DNA of 64,000 nt from Rathayibacter sp. VKM Ac-2760 (GTDB lineage Bacteria; Actinomycetota; Actinomycetes; Actinomycetales; Microbacteriaceae). The stretch is taken from positions 186,001 to 250,000 of the forward strand of contig NZ_CP047173.1 in assembly GCF_009834185.1 (NCBI RefSeq), given 5' to 3'. Positions 23,242 through 31,202 of this stretch are shown here, piece after piece. The position numbers and the translations under genes are program-made. Positions within the stretch are counted from its first letter, which is position 1, and each line of letters opens with the position of its first letter. Below the pieces are notes generated by a model. The model had not been told where the DNA came from and searched no databases. It saw only the letters and a list, made by a program, of their open reading frames with translations.

Positions 23242-24660
23242 GTGACGCGGGGGATCGGCTGGGCGAGGGCGGCGGCCGTGCTCGGCACCCTGCTCTGGGC
23301 GCTCCACCAGTGCTTCGGGAACCTGGGCGCCGCGAACATCTCCTCCGACGAGCCGGTCTACCTCTCCGCCGGCTGGAGCTATCTGCACGGCGACGTGACT
23401 CCCAACCTCGAGCACCCGCCGACCGCGAAATACCTCATCGGTCTCGCGCAGGTGCTGCTCGGCGAGGGGCTGCTCGCCGGGCGGATCGCCGCCGGGGCCG
23501 CGACGCTCCTCACCGGCGTGATCCTCTGGTTCTGGCTGAAGCGCGAGCTCGGCGCGCTCCTCGCGCTGATCCCCGCCGGGCTGTTCCTGCTCTTCCCGCG
23601 CACCACCGCCACCGGCGGCACCCGGATCGACCGGCTCGCGCTCCTCGAGCCGTTCATGGTGCTGTTCGCGGTCGCCGCGATGGCCGCCGCCTGGGCCTGG
23701 GCGCGGCGCGGCGCGGCGGGGGAGCGCGGCGGCCGGCTGATCGGATTCGCCGGCGTCCTCTTCGCGCTGTCGGTCACCTCGAAGCTGACGACGCTCGCGC
23801 TCGCGCCGGTCTTCCTCCTGCCGCTGCTGATGATCGGCGACCGCCGCCGGGCGCTCCGGGGCTTCGCGGCCTTCGCGCTCGCGTTCCTGGTGACGGCGGT
23901 GCTCGCCTATCTGCCGGTGCACCCGGTCGAGGCGATCCGCTACCTGCTCGAGTTCCAGAGCGAGCACAACGCGAGCGGGCACCTGATCGACGTCGCGGGG
24001 GCGCCCTACCGCTTCCCGCCGTGGTGGGCGAACCTCTGGTTCATGCTGTCGGGCGTCGGTCCGGCGGCGCTCGCGGTGCTCGTGCTGGGCGGGCTGCTCG
24101 CACTGCTCGCGCCGCGGCGGCGGGCGCTCGTGCTGTACCTCGCGGGCGCGACGCTGCTCTTGCTCGTCTTCCACCTGCTGATCAGCTCGGTCGCGCTGCC
24201 GCACTACTACGTGGCGTGGGCGTGGCTGCTCTGCGTGCTCGCGGGCGTGGGCATCGCGGAGGCGCTGCGCGACGGGCTCGTGCTGTCGCGGCGGATCGCG
24301 CGGCCGGTCGGCGTCGTGCTGCTGGCGGCCTCGCTGGTGATCGCGGCGGCGACCTCGATCGGCATCGCGCAGGAGCGTGCCACCGGGATCGCGCGGGTGG
24401 CGGGCGTGCTGCACGAGCGCGGACTCGACGGCGGGCTGGTGCTGGTGCAGGGGATGTCGTCGGGGGTCTACGCGCCCTACATCGGCGATCGGTATAGGAC
24501 GGATCCGGCGTCGGAGGGGATCGTCGCGATCGCGATCGAGGAGTCGGCGCGCTTCCCGCTGGACCCGCGGGTCGAGGAGTACCTGGCCACCGATCCGACC
24601 GTGGTGCAGCTGGACGAGCTGCGACTGGTGCTGACGGACGGGCCGCTGCCGGCCGAGTGA
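23242..24660 (+). CDS. Glycosyltransferase family 39-like, polyisoprenyl-phosphate-mannose-dependent
   Basis: 472 residues, GTG start. A PMT/ArnT-like polytopic protein: an N-terminal membrane segment, then a first-loop acidic motif (ISSDEPVYLSAGWSYLHGD) and LEHPPTAKYLIGLAQ, both typical of GT39/GT83 enzymes where the Asp-Glu is catalytic, followed by about ten hydrophobic segments and a C-terminal extracytoplasmic domain (VLVQGMSSGVYAPYIGDRY). It probably transfers mannose or another sugar from a lipid carrier to secreted proteins or envelope glycans. TAGGAT stands 7 nt before the GTG with no clear ribosome site, suggesting leaderless expression. It diverges from purL. Confidence 0.8.
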   Translation: MTRGIGWARAAAVLGTLLWALHQCFGNLGAANISSDEPVYLSAGWSYLHGDVTPNLEHPPTAKYLIGLAQVLLGEGLLAGRIAAGAATLLTGVILWFWLKRELGALLALIPAGLFLLFPRTTATGGTRIDRLALLEPFMVLFAVAAMAAAWAWARRGAAGERGGRLIGFAGVLFALSVTSKLTTLALAPVFLLPLLMIGDRRRALRGFAAFALAFLVTAVLAYLPVHPVEAIRYLLEFQSEHNASGHLIDVAGAPYRFPPWWANLWFMLSGVGPAALAVLVLGGLLALLAPRRRALVLYLAGATLLLLVFHLLISSVALPHYYVAWAWLLCVLAGVGIAEALRDGLVLSRRIARPVGVVLLAASLVIAAATSIGIAQERATGIARVAGVLHERGLDGGLVLVQGMSSGVYAPYIGDRYRTDPASEGIVAIAIEESARFPLDPRVEEYLATDPTVVQLDELRLVLTDGPLPAE

Positions 24661-24688
24661 CCGGGGGTGCGCGCGGGTGCGCTGCAGA

Positions 24689-24749
24689 ACATCAGCTGAG
24701 AAGAGGGTGCCTCCGCTGTGGGGCGAGGGACCCCCTTCTCAGCTGATGT
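24689..24749. terminator. Long hairpin between convergent genes, probable bidirectional terminator
   Basis: ACATCAGCTGAGAAG (24689-24703) pairs perfectly with CTTCTCAGCTGATGT (24735-24749), with further partial pairing inside a 31-nt loop. It lies between the convergent glycosyltransferase and marP-like genes. In position and design it parallels the family A hairpins, with unrelated sequence. Confidence 0.78.
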
Positions 24750-24768
24750 CGTGCGCGGGAGTGCGGGA

Positions 24769-25950
24769 TCAGGCCGATCGGCAGGGCCCGGAGTCGACCG
24801 TGTCGGTCAGCGACGGCGCCTCGGCGGCGACCGGCCCGAGCACCGAGAGCGGGATCGCGTAGCCGACGTTGGCGACCGACGCCGCCTTGCCGAAGACGAC
24901 GCCCGAGACGGTGCCGTCGAGGGAGAGCAGCGGGCCCCCGGAGTTGCCCTGGTTCACGAGGGCGGCGAGGGTCAGCACCTCGCGCGAGGTGGGCGCGCCG
25001 TCGACCATCAGCGAGACGGTCGCGTCCGAGGAGACCTGCGCGGCGCCGAGGGTCAGCGGGCCGCCGAACGGGTAGCCCGCCACCACGGCGTCGTCGCCGG
25101 CGGAGACCGCGTCGTCGAGTGCGAGCGGTGCCGCGGAGAGCCCGTCGACCGCGATGACCGCGAGATCGGCGGCGGCGTCCACGTAGACGACGCGGCCCGT
25201 GCGCGGCGGCTCGTTCGGCGCCTCGACCACGGGCTCCGACACTCCGGCCACCACGTGCGCGTTCGTGATCACGCGGTCGTCCGAGACGACGAAGCCGCTG
25301 CCGGTGACGCCGACGTCGCAGGCCCAGGCGGTGCCGGAGACGCGGACGACAGAGTCGGCGGCGGTCGCGACCTCGGGGTCGTCGGTCGCGACGCTCGGGA
25401 TGACCGGCGCCTCGGTCGGCGCGTCCATGGCCTCGACGATCCACGAGGTGCCCTCGTCGACGACGGTCGACTGCAGCTGGGCGAGGAAGCCGCGGACCGG
25501 GTCCGGCGTCAGATCGTCCATGGTGCGGATGACGGTGGAGCCGGCCACCGAGGTCGTCACGAGCGGCACGCCGAGCAGGGACACCGCCGAGGTCACCGCG
25601 ATCCAGACCAGGCCGGTGATCGCGACTCCCGCGACTCCGCCGGCCAGACGGTCGAGCAGACCGAGCTTGACCTTGTCCGCGCCGCGGCCGAAGACGGCGC
25701 CGATGGTCGCGCCGATCGCGTAGCCGACGCCGAGCAGCAGCACCGCCGTGCCGATCACGGCGAGGAGCCGCCACTCGCTGCCCGCGGCCCAGGCGGAGAC
25801 GGCGGGCACGGCGAAGGAGGCGGCGATCGCGCCGGCCACCACACCCGCGAGGCCGCCGAGCGTGCGGAGGAAACCGCGCCGCAGGCCGTCGACGAGCGCG
25901 CCGATGAGGCTCAGCACGACGATGACGTCGACGATCACGGATGCGCCCAT
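24769..25950 (-). CDS. MarP-type membrane serine protease (CvpA domain plus trypsin-like domain)
   Basis: 393 residues. Four N-terminal membrane segments form a CvpA/colicin-V-production-like domain (about 1-130), followed by a periplasmic trypsin-like protease with His232 (VITNAHVV), Asp262 (AAADLAVI) and Ser337 (NQGNSGGPLL). Two cysteines, Cys211 and one near residue 390, match the positions of the disulfide known in Mycobacterium MarP, a protease needed for acid and oxidative stress resistance. The start at 25950 has a GAGGAG ribosome site; a longer frame from 26007 is less likely. It lies downstream of the Eis-like gene with a 136-bp gap. Confidence 0.9.
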   Translation of the reverse strand: MGASVIVDVIVVLSLIGALVDGLRRGFLRTLGGLAGVVAGAIAASFAVPAVSAWAAGSEWRLLAVIGTAVLLLGVGYAIGATIGAVFGRGADKVKLGLLDRLAGGVAGVAITGLVWIAVTSAVSLLGVPLVTTSVAGSTVIRTMDDLTPDPVRGFLAQLQSTVVDEGTSWIVEAMDAPTEAPVIPSVATDDPEVATAADSVVRVSGTAWACDVGVTGSGFVVSDDRVITNAHVVAGVSEPVVEAPNEPPRTGRVVYVDAAADLAVIAVDGLSAAPLALDDAVSAGDDAVVAGYPFGGPLTLGAAQVSSDATVSLMVDGAPTSREVLTLAALVNQGNSGGPLLSLDGTVSGVVFGKAASVANVGYAIPLSVLGPVAAEAPSLTDTVDSGPCRSA

Positions 25951-26086
25951 GCGGAACTCCTCGCGGTCGGGATCCTCCAGCATGACCGACGGCGGATGCG
26001 GGGACACCCGGAGGAGCCTGCGAGTCCCGGGCTCGGCCTGCCGGTCGAGCAGCTCCGCGGGGGCGCAGGGCTTCCCCGCGCGCGGT

Positions 26087-27370
26087 CTAGAAGAAGGAGA
26101 TGCAGTACGGCGCCGCGATCGGCGCGAAGAAGCGGTCGACGCTCTCGTGGTCCTCGGCCGCCAGCGTCACTGCGCCGGCGCGGGCCAGCGTGGACGGGCG
26201 GGCGGAGCCGAGCAGCAGCGTGCCGAGGTCGGCGACGTCGAGCTCCAGCGTCGGCGCGTCGTCGGTCCGCTCCACGCGGCCCTCGCCGCCCTCGACCGTG
26301 ATCCGGTAGCCGCCGTCGACGAGCCCGAGCTCGTCGCGGACCGCGAGCACCAGAGTGCCGTCGCTCGTCCACGGCCGCGCCCCGAAGGCCGCCGCCACGT
26401 CGAGCACGCGGGTCCAGATCAGGTCGGAGACGGTGGTCACCGAGACGACGCGCGCGTCGCGCAGCGCCCAGGTCAGCGGATCGTCGAGGGGCGCCATGTC
26501 CCAGGTGACGGTCGACGCGAGGTCGACGGCACCGAGGAAGCCCCAGAGTGCGAGGTACGCGTCGGCGGTCGCGGCGACCAGATCGACGACCTCGAGCGTG
26601 CGGTCGTCCTCGTCCGGCCCGACGGCCTTGTAGGTCACGTAGCCGTCGAGCTGTCCGTCGGCGTCGAGGTGCACCGCCGAGCGGACGGAGCGGCCCGGCG
26701 CGGTCTCGCCGGGCTCGGTGCCGACCGCGTTCGCCGCGTAGCGCGACTGCCGGGTCAGCGAGCCGGGGGTGCGCGCGTGGAAGGCGCGGAAGACCTCCTC
26801 CACCCGCGACTGCAGCCAGCTCGTCGCGACGACCTCGACGCGGCCGGCCGGCTCGACCTGCAGGGCGAAGCGCGGCCCGGTGTCCACGCGGATCGAGCGG
26901 GTGAACGCGGAGCGGCCGAAGCCGAACCGGCGGTAGATGGAGGCCTCGCTCGCGGTGAGCACGGCGACCGCGGCGCCGGCCTCGCGGGCCAGGCGCAGGT
27001 CGTCGGTGATCATGGCGCGGAGGATGCCGCGGCGGCGGTGCGTCGCGCGCACCGTGACCTGCGAGACGAGGTGCGCGGCCAGCTCCCGGCCGCGGCCGAC
27101 CTGCAGCGACCCCGGGAACGCGGCGTAGGTGGCGACGGGGACGGCCTCGCCGTCGATGCCCTCGGGGGAGGCGGAGTCGTGCACCGCGGTCAGCTCGCGC
27201 TGGTCGGCGACCATGTGCTCGGCCCAGTCGCGCCACTGCTCCGGCGTGTACTCCTTCTCGTGGAACCCCGCGTTGATCGCGGTGCCCCAGGCGGCCGTGG
27301 CGGCGTCGGGACCGCCCTCCGCGGTGAGGGCGGCGGGGAAGCGACGGAATTCGAGACCGGGGAGGGACAT
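26087..27370 (-). CDS. Eis-like GNAT family N-acetyltransferase
   Basis: 427 residues, close to the ~400-430 of Eis proteins. An N-terminal GNAT domain shows the acetyl-CoA loop VRATHRRRGILRAMI and VLTASEASIYRRFGFG; a second degenerate GNAT region follows, then a C-terminal SCP2-like domain (LGTLLLGSARPSTLARAGAV). The protein ends ...APYCISFF; in Eis enzymes the C-terminal carboxylate acts as catalytic base, and the end is preserved here. Eis proteins acetylate aminoglycosides or polyamines at several positions; the native substrate here is unknown. The region upstream of the start is largely a tandem repeat array. Confidence 0.88.
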   Translation of the reverse strand: MSLPGLEFRRFPAALTAEGGPDAATAAWGTAINAGFHEKEYTPEQWRDWAEHMVADQRELTAVHDSASPEGIDGEAVPVATYAAFPGSLQVGRGRELAAHLVSQVTVRATHRRRGILRAMITDDLRLAREAGAAVAVLTASEASIYRRFGFGRSAFTRSIRVDTGPRFALQVEPAGRVEVVATSWLQSRVEEVFRAFHARTPGSLTRQSRYAANAVGTEPGETAPGRSVRSAVHLDADGQLDGYVTYKAVGPDEDDRTLEVVDLVAATADAYLALWGFLGAVDLASTVTWDMAPLDDPLTWALRDARVVSVTTVSDLIWTRVLDVAAAFGARPWTSDGTLVLAVRDELGLVDGGYRITVEGGEGRVERTDDAPTLELDVADLGTLLLGSARPSTLARAGAVTLAAEDHESVDRFFAPIAAPYCISFF

Positions 27371-27411
27371 CCGTCCAGCTTAGGCACCCGGTCCGCGCGG
27401 CCGCTCGGTGG

Positions 27412-27680
27412 GTCGACCTCCGGCTCGTGGAATCGGGTCGGGCTCGCTGGATCGGGCTGTTTCGGCGAGCCGAGAGTGTTTCCGAGTGCCGGAGATATGG
27501 CGTGGGCACCTCCGGCTCGTGGGATCGCGTCGGGCTCGCCGGATCGCGCCGTTTCGGCGAGCCGACGGTGTTTCCGCGTGCCGGAGGTACGGCGCGGGCA
27601 CCTCCGGCTCGTGGAATCGCGTCGGGCTCGCCGGATCGGGCCGTTTCGGCGAGCCGAGGGTGTTTCCGCGTGCCGGAGGT
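27412..27680. repeat. Tandem array of three 92-bp units (family C, array 2)
   Basis: Marked by CTCCGGCTCG at 27418, 27510 and 27602, an exact 92-bp period. Each unit has a 9-bp hairpin, GGCTCGCCG/CGGCGAGCC, and ends with GTGTTTCCGCGTGCCGGAGG, the same tail as the array at 5085-5540, although the hairpin sequence differs. It fills most of the 331-bp gap between the Eis-like and DUF2254-like genes; no gene is visible in it. Confidence 0.87.
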
Positions 27681-27701
27681 GATCCCCACCCCCGGAGCAG
27701 G

Positions 27702-28445
27702 TCAGAGCGCGCGCCAGCGCTTCTCGAGGGCGTCGTCGACAGCCTCCGCCAGCGCCGCGACCGCCGCGGAGTCCGGCGCCGCCGCCACGACCCGCGCGCA
27801 CGCCGCCGCGATCACCGCGCGCCGCCGCGGCAGCGTCGCCGTGAAAGCGCAGTCGCGCAGCAGCAGCAGCACCCGCTCGGCCGGCGCCTCCACCGCCGGC
27901 GCGAGCAGCAGCCGCCGCTCGAACGGCGCCTCCGGCACCAGCACCCGCCAGAACCCCGCCGCGTCCTGGAACGCGGCCGGCGGATCCGGCACCCGCGCGA
28001 GCAGTGCGAGCGCCGCGGCGAGCGCGTCCACCTCCCCGCGCGCGACGAGCCCGCGCAGCCGCGACTCCACGTCCGCCCCCGGACCGGGCCCGAGCGTCAC
28101 CGCGGCGAGCGCACGCGCGTCGAGCCGTCGCTCCGTCTCCTCGTCCGGCACGGTCTCGTCCGCCGACCACCACGAGAGCAGCGGAGTCGCGGCGACCGCG
28201 AACTCGCCCGCCCGCCGCTCGAGCGCGATCAGCAGGTCCTCCTCCGCGGCGAGCGCCACGAGCGCGTCGACGTCGACGGCCAGCACGGTCCCCGACGACG
28301 GCGGCAGCACGAGGTGCCGACCCGACGGCGGCACGATCTCGGCCCGGGTCCGCGCACCCGGCCCGCGGGTGCTCGCGCGCAGGATCGCCGCCTCGAGCGA
28401 CTCGGACCCCGCCCCGCTCCCGAAGATCCGTCCACCGCGCGCCAT
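27702..28445 (-). CDS. Soluble protein resembling the C-terminal part of DUF2254 proteins
   Basis: 247 residues, Ala/Arg-rich. The segment SGTVLAVDVDALVALAAEED followed by LLIALERRAGEFAVAATPLL resembles the cytoplasmic C-terminal region of DUF2254 membrane proteins, but the N-terminal membrane segments are missing, so it is either a shortened relative or an independent family. No catalytic motif is visible. The ATG at 28445 lies 6 nt after a TAGCGT hexamer on its strand and has no ribosome site, suggesting a leaderless transcript. It diverges from the DUF1697 gene across only 23 bp. Confidence 0.7.
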   Translation of the reverse strand: MARGGRIFGSGAGSESLEAAILRASTRGPGARTRAEIVPPSGRHLVLPPSSGTVLAVDVDALVALAAEEDLLIALERRAGEFAVAATPLLSWWSADETVPDEETERRLDARALAAVTLGPGPGADVESRLRGLVARGEVDALAAALALLARVPDPPAAFQDAAGFWRVLVPEAPFERRLLLAPAVEAPAERVLLLLRDCAFTATLPRRRAVIAAACARVVAAAPDSAAVAALAEAVDDALEKRWRAL

Positions 28446-28468
28446 CCCGCCACGCTACCGTCGGCCGC
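28446..28468. promoter_or_regulatory. 23-bp divergent leaderless promoter pair with overlapping -10 elements
   Basis: On the plus strand TACCGT (28456-28461) is followed by 7 nt and ATG (28469). On the minus strand TAGCGT (28457-28452) is followed by 6 nt and ATG (28445). The two hexamers share the TA at 28456-28457. No ribosome sites fit in the gap. Confidence 0.6.
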
Positions 28469-28996
28469 ATGACCCGTCTCGTCGCCCTCCTGCGCGGAGT
28501 GAACGTCAACGGCCGCACCGTCCGCAGCGCGGACCTCGCCGCCACCGTCGAGAGCGTCGGCGGCACGGCCGTCCGCACCGTGCTCGCCAGCGGCAACGCC
28601 GCCTTCGACTCCGGCCGCGACCCCGCCGAGCTGAAGTCCGCGCTCGAGGCGGCCCTAGGCGAGCGCTTCGGGTACGACGCCTGGATCGTCCTCGTCACGC
28701 AGGAGGCGCTCGCCGCGGCCGCCGCCGCCTACCCGTTCGAGCGGATCGACGAGACGGCGCACCCCTACGTCGTCTTCGGCTCCGACCCCGCCGCCCTCGA
28801 CGCGGCCGAGGCGGCGATCGGCGCGACCGACCCGGCTGTCGAGCTGCTCGCCCGCGGCGACGGCGTCCTCTACTGGCGCTGCCCGAAGGGCTCCTCCACC
28901 GACACTCCGGCCGCGAAGATCCTGGCCCGCGCCGTCTTCCGCTCGACGACGACGACCCGCAACCTCCGCACCGTGGAGAAGCTCGTCTCGGCCTGA
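28469..28996 (+). CDS. DUF1697 domain-containing protein
   Basis: 175 residues, the usual DUF1697 length. Diagnostic features are the N-terminus TRLVALLRGVNVNGRTV, the SGNAAFDS motif (LASGNAAFDSGRDPAELKSA), an internal Ala-rich helix with PFERI and the C-terminal TTTTRNLRTVEKL. DUF1697 proteins are small cytoplasmic proteins of unknown activity. The start is fixed by the conserved N-terminus and lies 7 nt after TACCGT with no ribosome site. It diverges from the DUF2254-like gene, and the iron-importer operon follows 120 bp downstream. Confidence 0.9.
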   Translation: MTRLVALLRGVNVNGRTVRSADLAATVESVGGTAVRTVLASGNAAFDSGRDPAELKSALEAALGERFGYDAWIVLVTQEALAAAAAAYPFERIDETAHPYVVFGSDPAALDAAEAAIGATDPAVELLARGDGVLYWRCPKGSSTDTPAAKILARAVFRSTTTTRNLRTVEKLVSA

Positions 28997-29040
28997 GATG
29001 GGGACCGCGCAGCCCTTTCCGGCTGAGAAGTCGCACATTC

Positions 29041-29059
29041 TTTGGTTAGGCTGTCCTTA
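29041..29059 (+). promoter_or_regulatory. IdeR/DtxR-type iron box
   Basis: TTTGGTTAGGCTGTCCTTA matches about 15 of 19 positions of the actinobacterial iron-box consensus (TTAGGTTAGSCTAACCTAA). It lies 58 bp before the siderophore-binding lipoprotein start, suggesting Fe-dependent repression of the whole importer operon. Confidence 0.75.
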
Positions 29060-29116
29060 GTGCTCGGTGTCCACCGCCCGATGCGCGCCACGACCACAGC
29101 CTTCCGAAAGGGAACA

Positions 29117-30139
29117 ATGCCCCGCGCCACCAAGTCGCTCGCCCTCGTCGCGACCGCCCTGCTCACCGTCGGCCTCGCCGGCTGCTCGTCCGCCGCGACG
29201 GGCGCCGACTCCGCCGCCGGCGACGGCTTCGAGCCGATCACCATCGAGCACGCGCTCGGCACCACGACCATCGAGTCGCAGCCGGAGCGCGTCGCGACCG
29301 TCAACTGGGCCAACCACGAGGTCCCGCTCGCGCTCGGTGTGGTCCCGGTCGGCATGGCCGCCGCCAACTTCGGCGACGACGACGGCGACGGACTCCTCCC
29401 CTGGGTCTCCGAGAAGCTCGAGGAGCTCGGCGGCGAGACCCCCGTCCTCTTCGACGAGACCGACGGCATCGACTTCGAGGCCGTCGCGGACACGCAGCCC
29501 GACGTGATCCTCGCCGCCTACTCCGGCCTCACCCAGGAGGACTACGACACGCTGTCCGAGATCGCGCCCGTCGTCGCCTACCCCGAGACCGCCTGGGGCA
29601 CCTCCTGGCGCGACACCATCACCTTCAACAGCGAGGCGATGGGCATGGCCGACGAGGGCGCCGCGCTGATCGGCGACCTCGAGACCGAGATCGAGGAGAA
29701 GGTCGCCGCGCACCCGCAGCTCGCCGGCGCCTCCGCGATGTTCCTCACCCACGTCGACCCGACCGACCTGAGCCAGGTCAGCTTCTACACGACGCACGAC
29801 ACCCGCCCCGCCTTCTTCGAGGACCTCGGCCTGACGACGCCGGAGAGCATCGCGACCGCCTCGGCCACCACCGACGCGTTCTCGCTCACCCAGAGCGCCG
29901 AGCAGGCCGACGCGTTCAGCGACGTCGACGTGATCGTCACCTACGGCGACGACGAGCTCGTGAACACCCTCAAGGCCGACCCGCTGCTCTCGCAGATCCC
30001 GGCCGTCGCGAACGACGCCATCGTGCGCCTGCCCTCCACGCCGCTCGGCACCGCCGCGAACCCGACCCCGCTGTCGATCTCGTACGTCCTCGACGACTAC
30101 CTCGCCATGCTGGCCGAAGCCGCCGACAAGGCCGCGTGA
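29117..30139 (+). CDS. Iron-siderophore ABC transporter substrate-binding lipoprotein
   Basis: 340 residues. The signal peptide LALVATALLTVGLAGC ends in a lipobox, then comes a FepB/FhuD-type helical-backbone binding fold: ITIEHALGTTTIESQPERVA, VNWANHEVPLALGVVPVGM, and a long central helix near residue 195. It captures ferric-siderophore at the outer membrane face of the cell and hands it to the two FecCD permeases encoded next. GAAAGGGAAC precedes the ATG. Upstream lies an iron box (29041-29059). Confidence 0.92.
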   Translation: MPRATKSLALVATALLTVGLAGCSSAATGADSAAGDGFEPITIEHALGTTTIESQPERVATVNWANHEVPLALGVVPVGMAAANFGDDDGDGLLPWVSEKLEELGGETPVLFDETDGIDFEAVADTQPDVILAAYSGLTQEDYDTLSEIAPVVAYPETAWGTSWRDTITFNSEAMGMADEGAALIGDLETEIEEKVAAHPQLAGASAMFLTHVDPTDLSQVSFYTTHDTRPAFFEDLGLTTPESIATASATTDAFSLTQSAEQADAFSDVDVIVTYGDDELVNTLKADPLLSQIPAVANDAIVRLPSTPLGTAANPTPLSISYVLDDYLAMLAEAADKAA

Positions 30140-30161
30140 TCCGCGTCACAGCCCGCTCCGC

Positions 30162-31202
30162 GTGACCCTCACCGCCCCGCCCGCCGCGGGCGTCGCCGCC
30201 GTGCGACGCCCGCGGCGGCTGCGCGCCCTCTGGCTCCTCGTCGCCCTCGCCGTGCTGGCCGGAGTCGGCGTGCTCTCGGTGCTGGTCGGTTCGCGCGACG
30301 TGTCGTGGAGCGACGTGGTCGCCGCGTTCGGCGGCTCCACCGACGGCTTCGCGCAGGCCGCGGTCGCCAAGCGCATCCCGCGCACGGTGCTCGCCGCGGT
30401 CGCCGGCGCCGCACTCGGCGTCGCGGGCGTGCTGATGCAGGGCGTCACCCGCAATCCGCTCGCCGACCCCGGGATCCTCGGCGTCAACACCGGCGCCTCG
30501 CTCGCGGTCGTCACCGGCATCGTCTTCTTCGGCCTCTCCACCGCGACCGGCTTCATCTGGGTCGCGATCGGCGGCGCGGCCGTCGCCGCCGTCTTCGTCT
30601 ACGTCGTCGGCTCGCTCGGCCGCGGGGGAGCGACTCCGCTCAAGCTCGCGCTCGCCGGCGCGGCCACCTCCGCCGCTCTCGTCTCGGTGATCAGCGCGAT
30701 CGTCCTGCCGCGCGCCGATCTCTCCGGCGGCATCCGCTCCTGGCAGATCGGCGGCGTCGGCGGCGCGACCGCCGCGAGCATCGGCCAGGTCGTGCCGTTC
30801 CTCCTCGCCGGTCTCGTGCTCTGCGTGCTCTCGGCGAAGAGCCTGAACACCCTCGCGCTCGGCGACGAGCTGGCCGCCGGTCTCGGCGAGCGCGTGGCCC
30901 TCGCGCGCGGCGCCGCGGCGCTCGGGGCCGTGATTCTCTGCGGAGCGACCACCGCGGTCACCGGGCCGATCGGCTTCGTCGGCCTGGTCGTCCCGCACGC
31001 CTGCCGCCTCCTCGTCGGCGTCGACCACCGCTGGCTGCTCCCCTTCTCCGCGGTCGCCGGAGCGGTCCTCCTCACCGGCGCCGACATCGTCGGCCGCATC
31101 GTCGCGCGGCCGAGCGAGATCGACGTCGGCATCATCACCGCGCTGATCGGCGCCCCCGTCTTCATCGCGATCGTGCGCCGGCAGAAGGTGCGCGAACTGT
31201 GA
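30162..31202 (+). CDS. FecCD-family iron-siderophore ABC transporter permease 1
   Basis: 346 residues, GTG start. The typical FecCD pattern has 9-10 membrane segments, GVLMQGVTRNPLADPGILGV near the N-terminus (the conserved Q-x-x-x-RNPLA-P-x-x-LG motif) and the cytoplasmic coupling loop LALGDELAAGLGERVALARG. It forms the heterodimeric channel with the next permease. The stop overlaps the next start, and the operon order is binding protein, permease, permease, ATPase. Confidence 0.93.
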   Translation: MTLTAPPAAGVAAVRRPRRLRALWLLVALAVLAGVGVLSVLVGSRDVSWSDVVAAFGGSTDGFAQAAVAKRIPRTVLAAVAGAALGVAGVLMQGVTRNPLADPGILGVNTGASLAVVTGIVFFGLSTATGFIWVAIGGAAVAAVFVYVVGSLGRGGATPLKLALAGAATSAALVSVISAIVLPRADLSGGIRSWQIGGVGGATAASIGQVVPFLLAGLVLCVLSAKSLNTLALGDELAAGLGERVALARGAAALGAVILCGATTAVTGPIGFVGLVVPHACRLLVGVDHRWLLPFSAVAGAVLLTGADIVGRIVARPSEIDVGIITALIGAPVFIAIVRRQKVREL

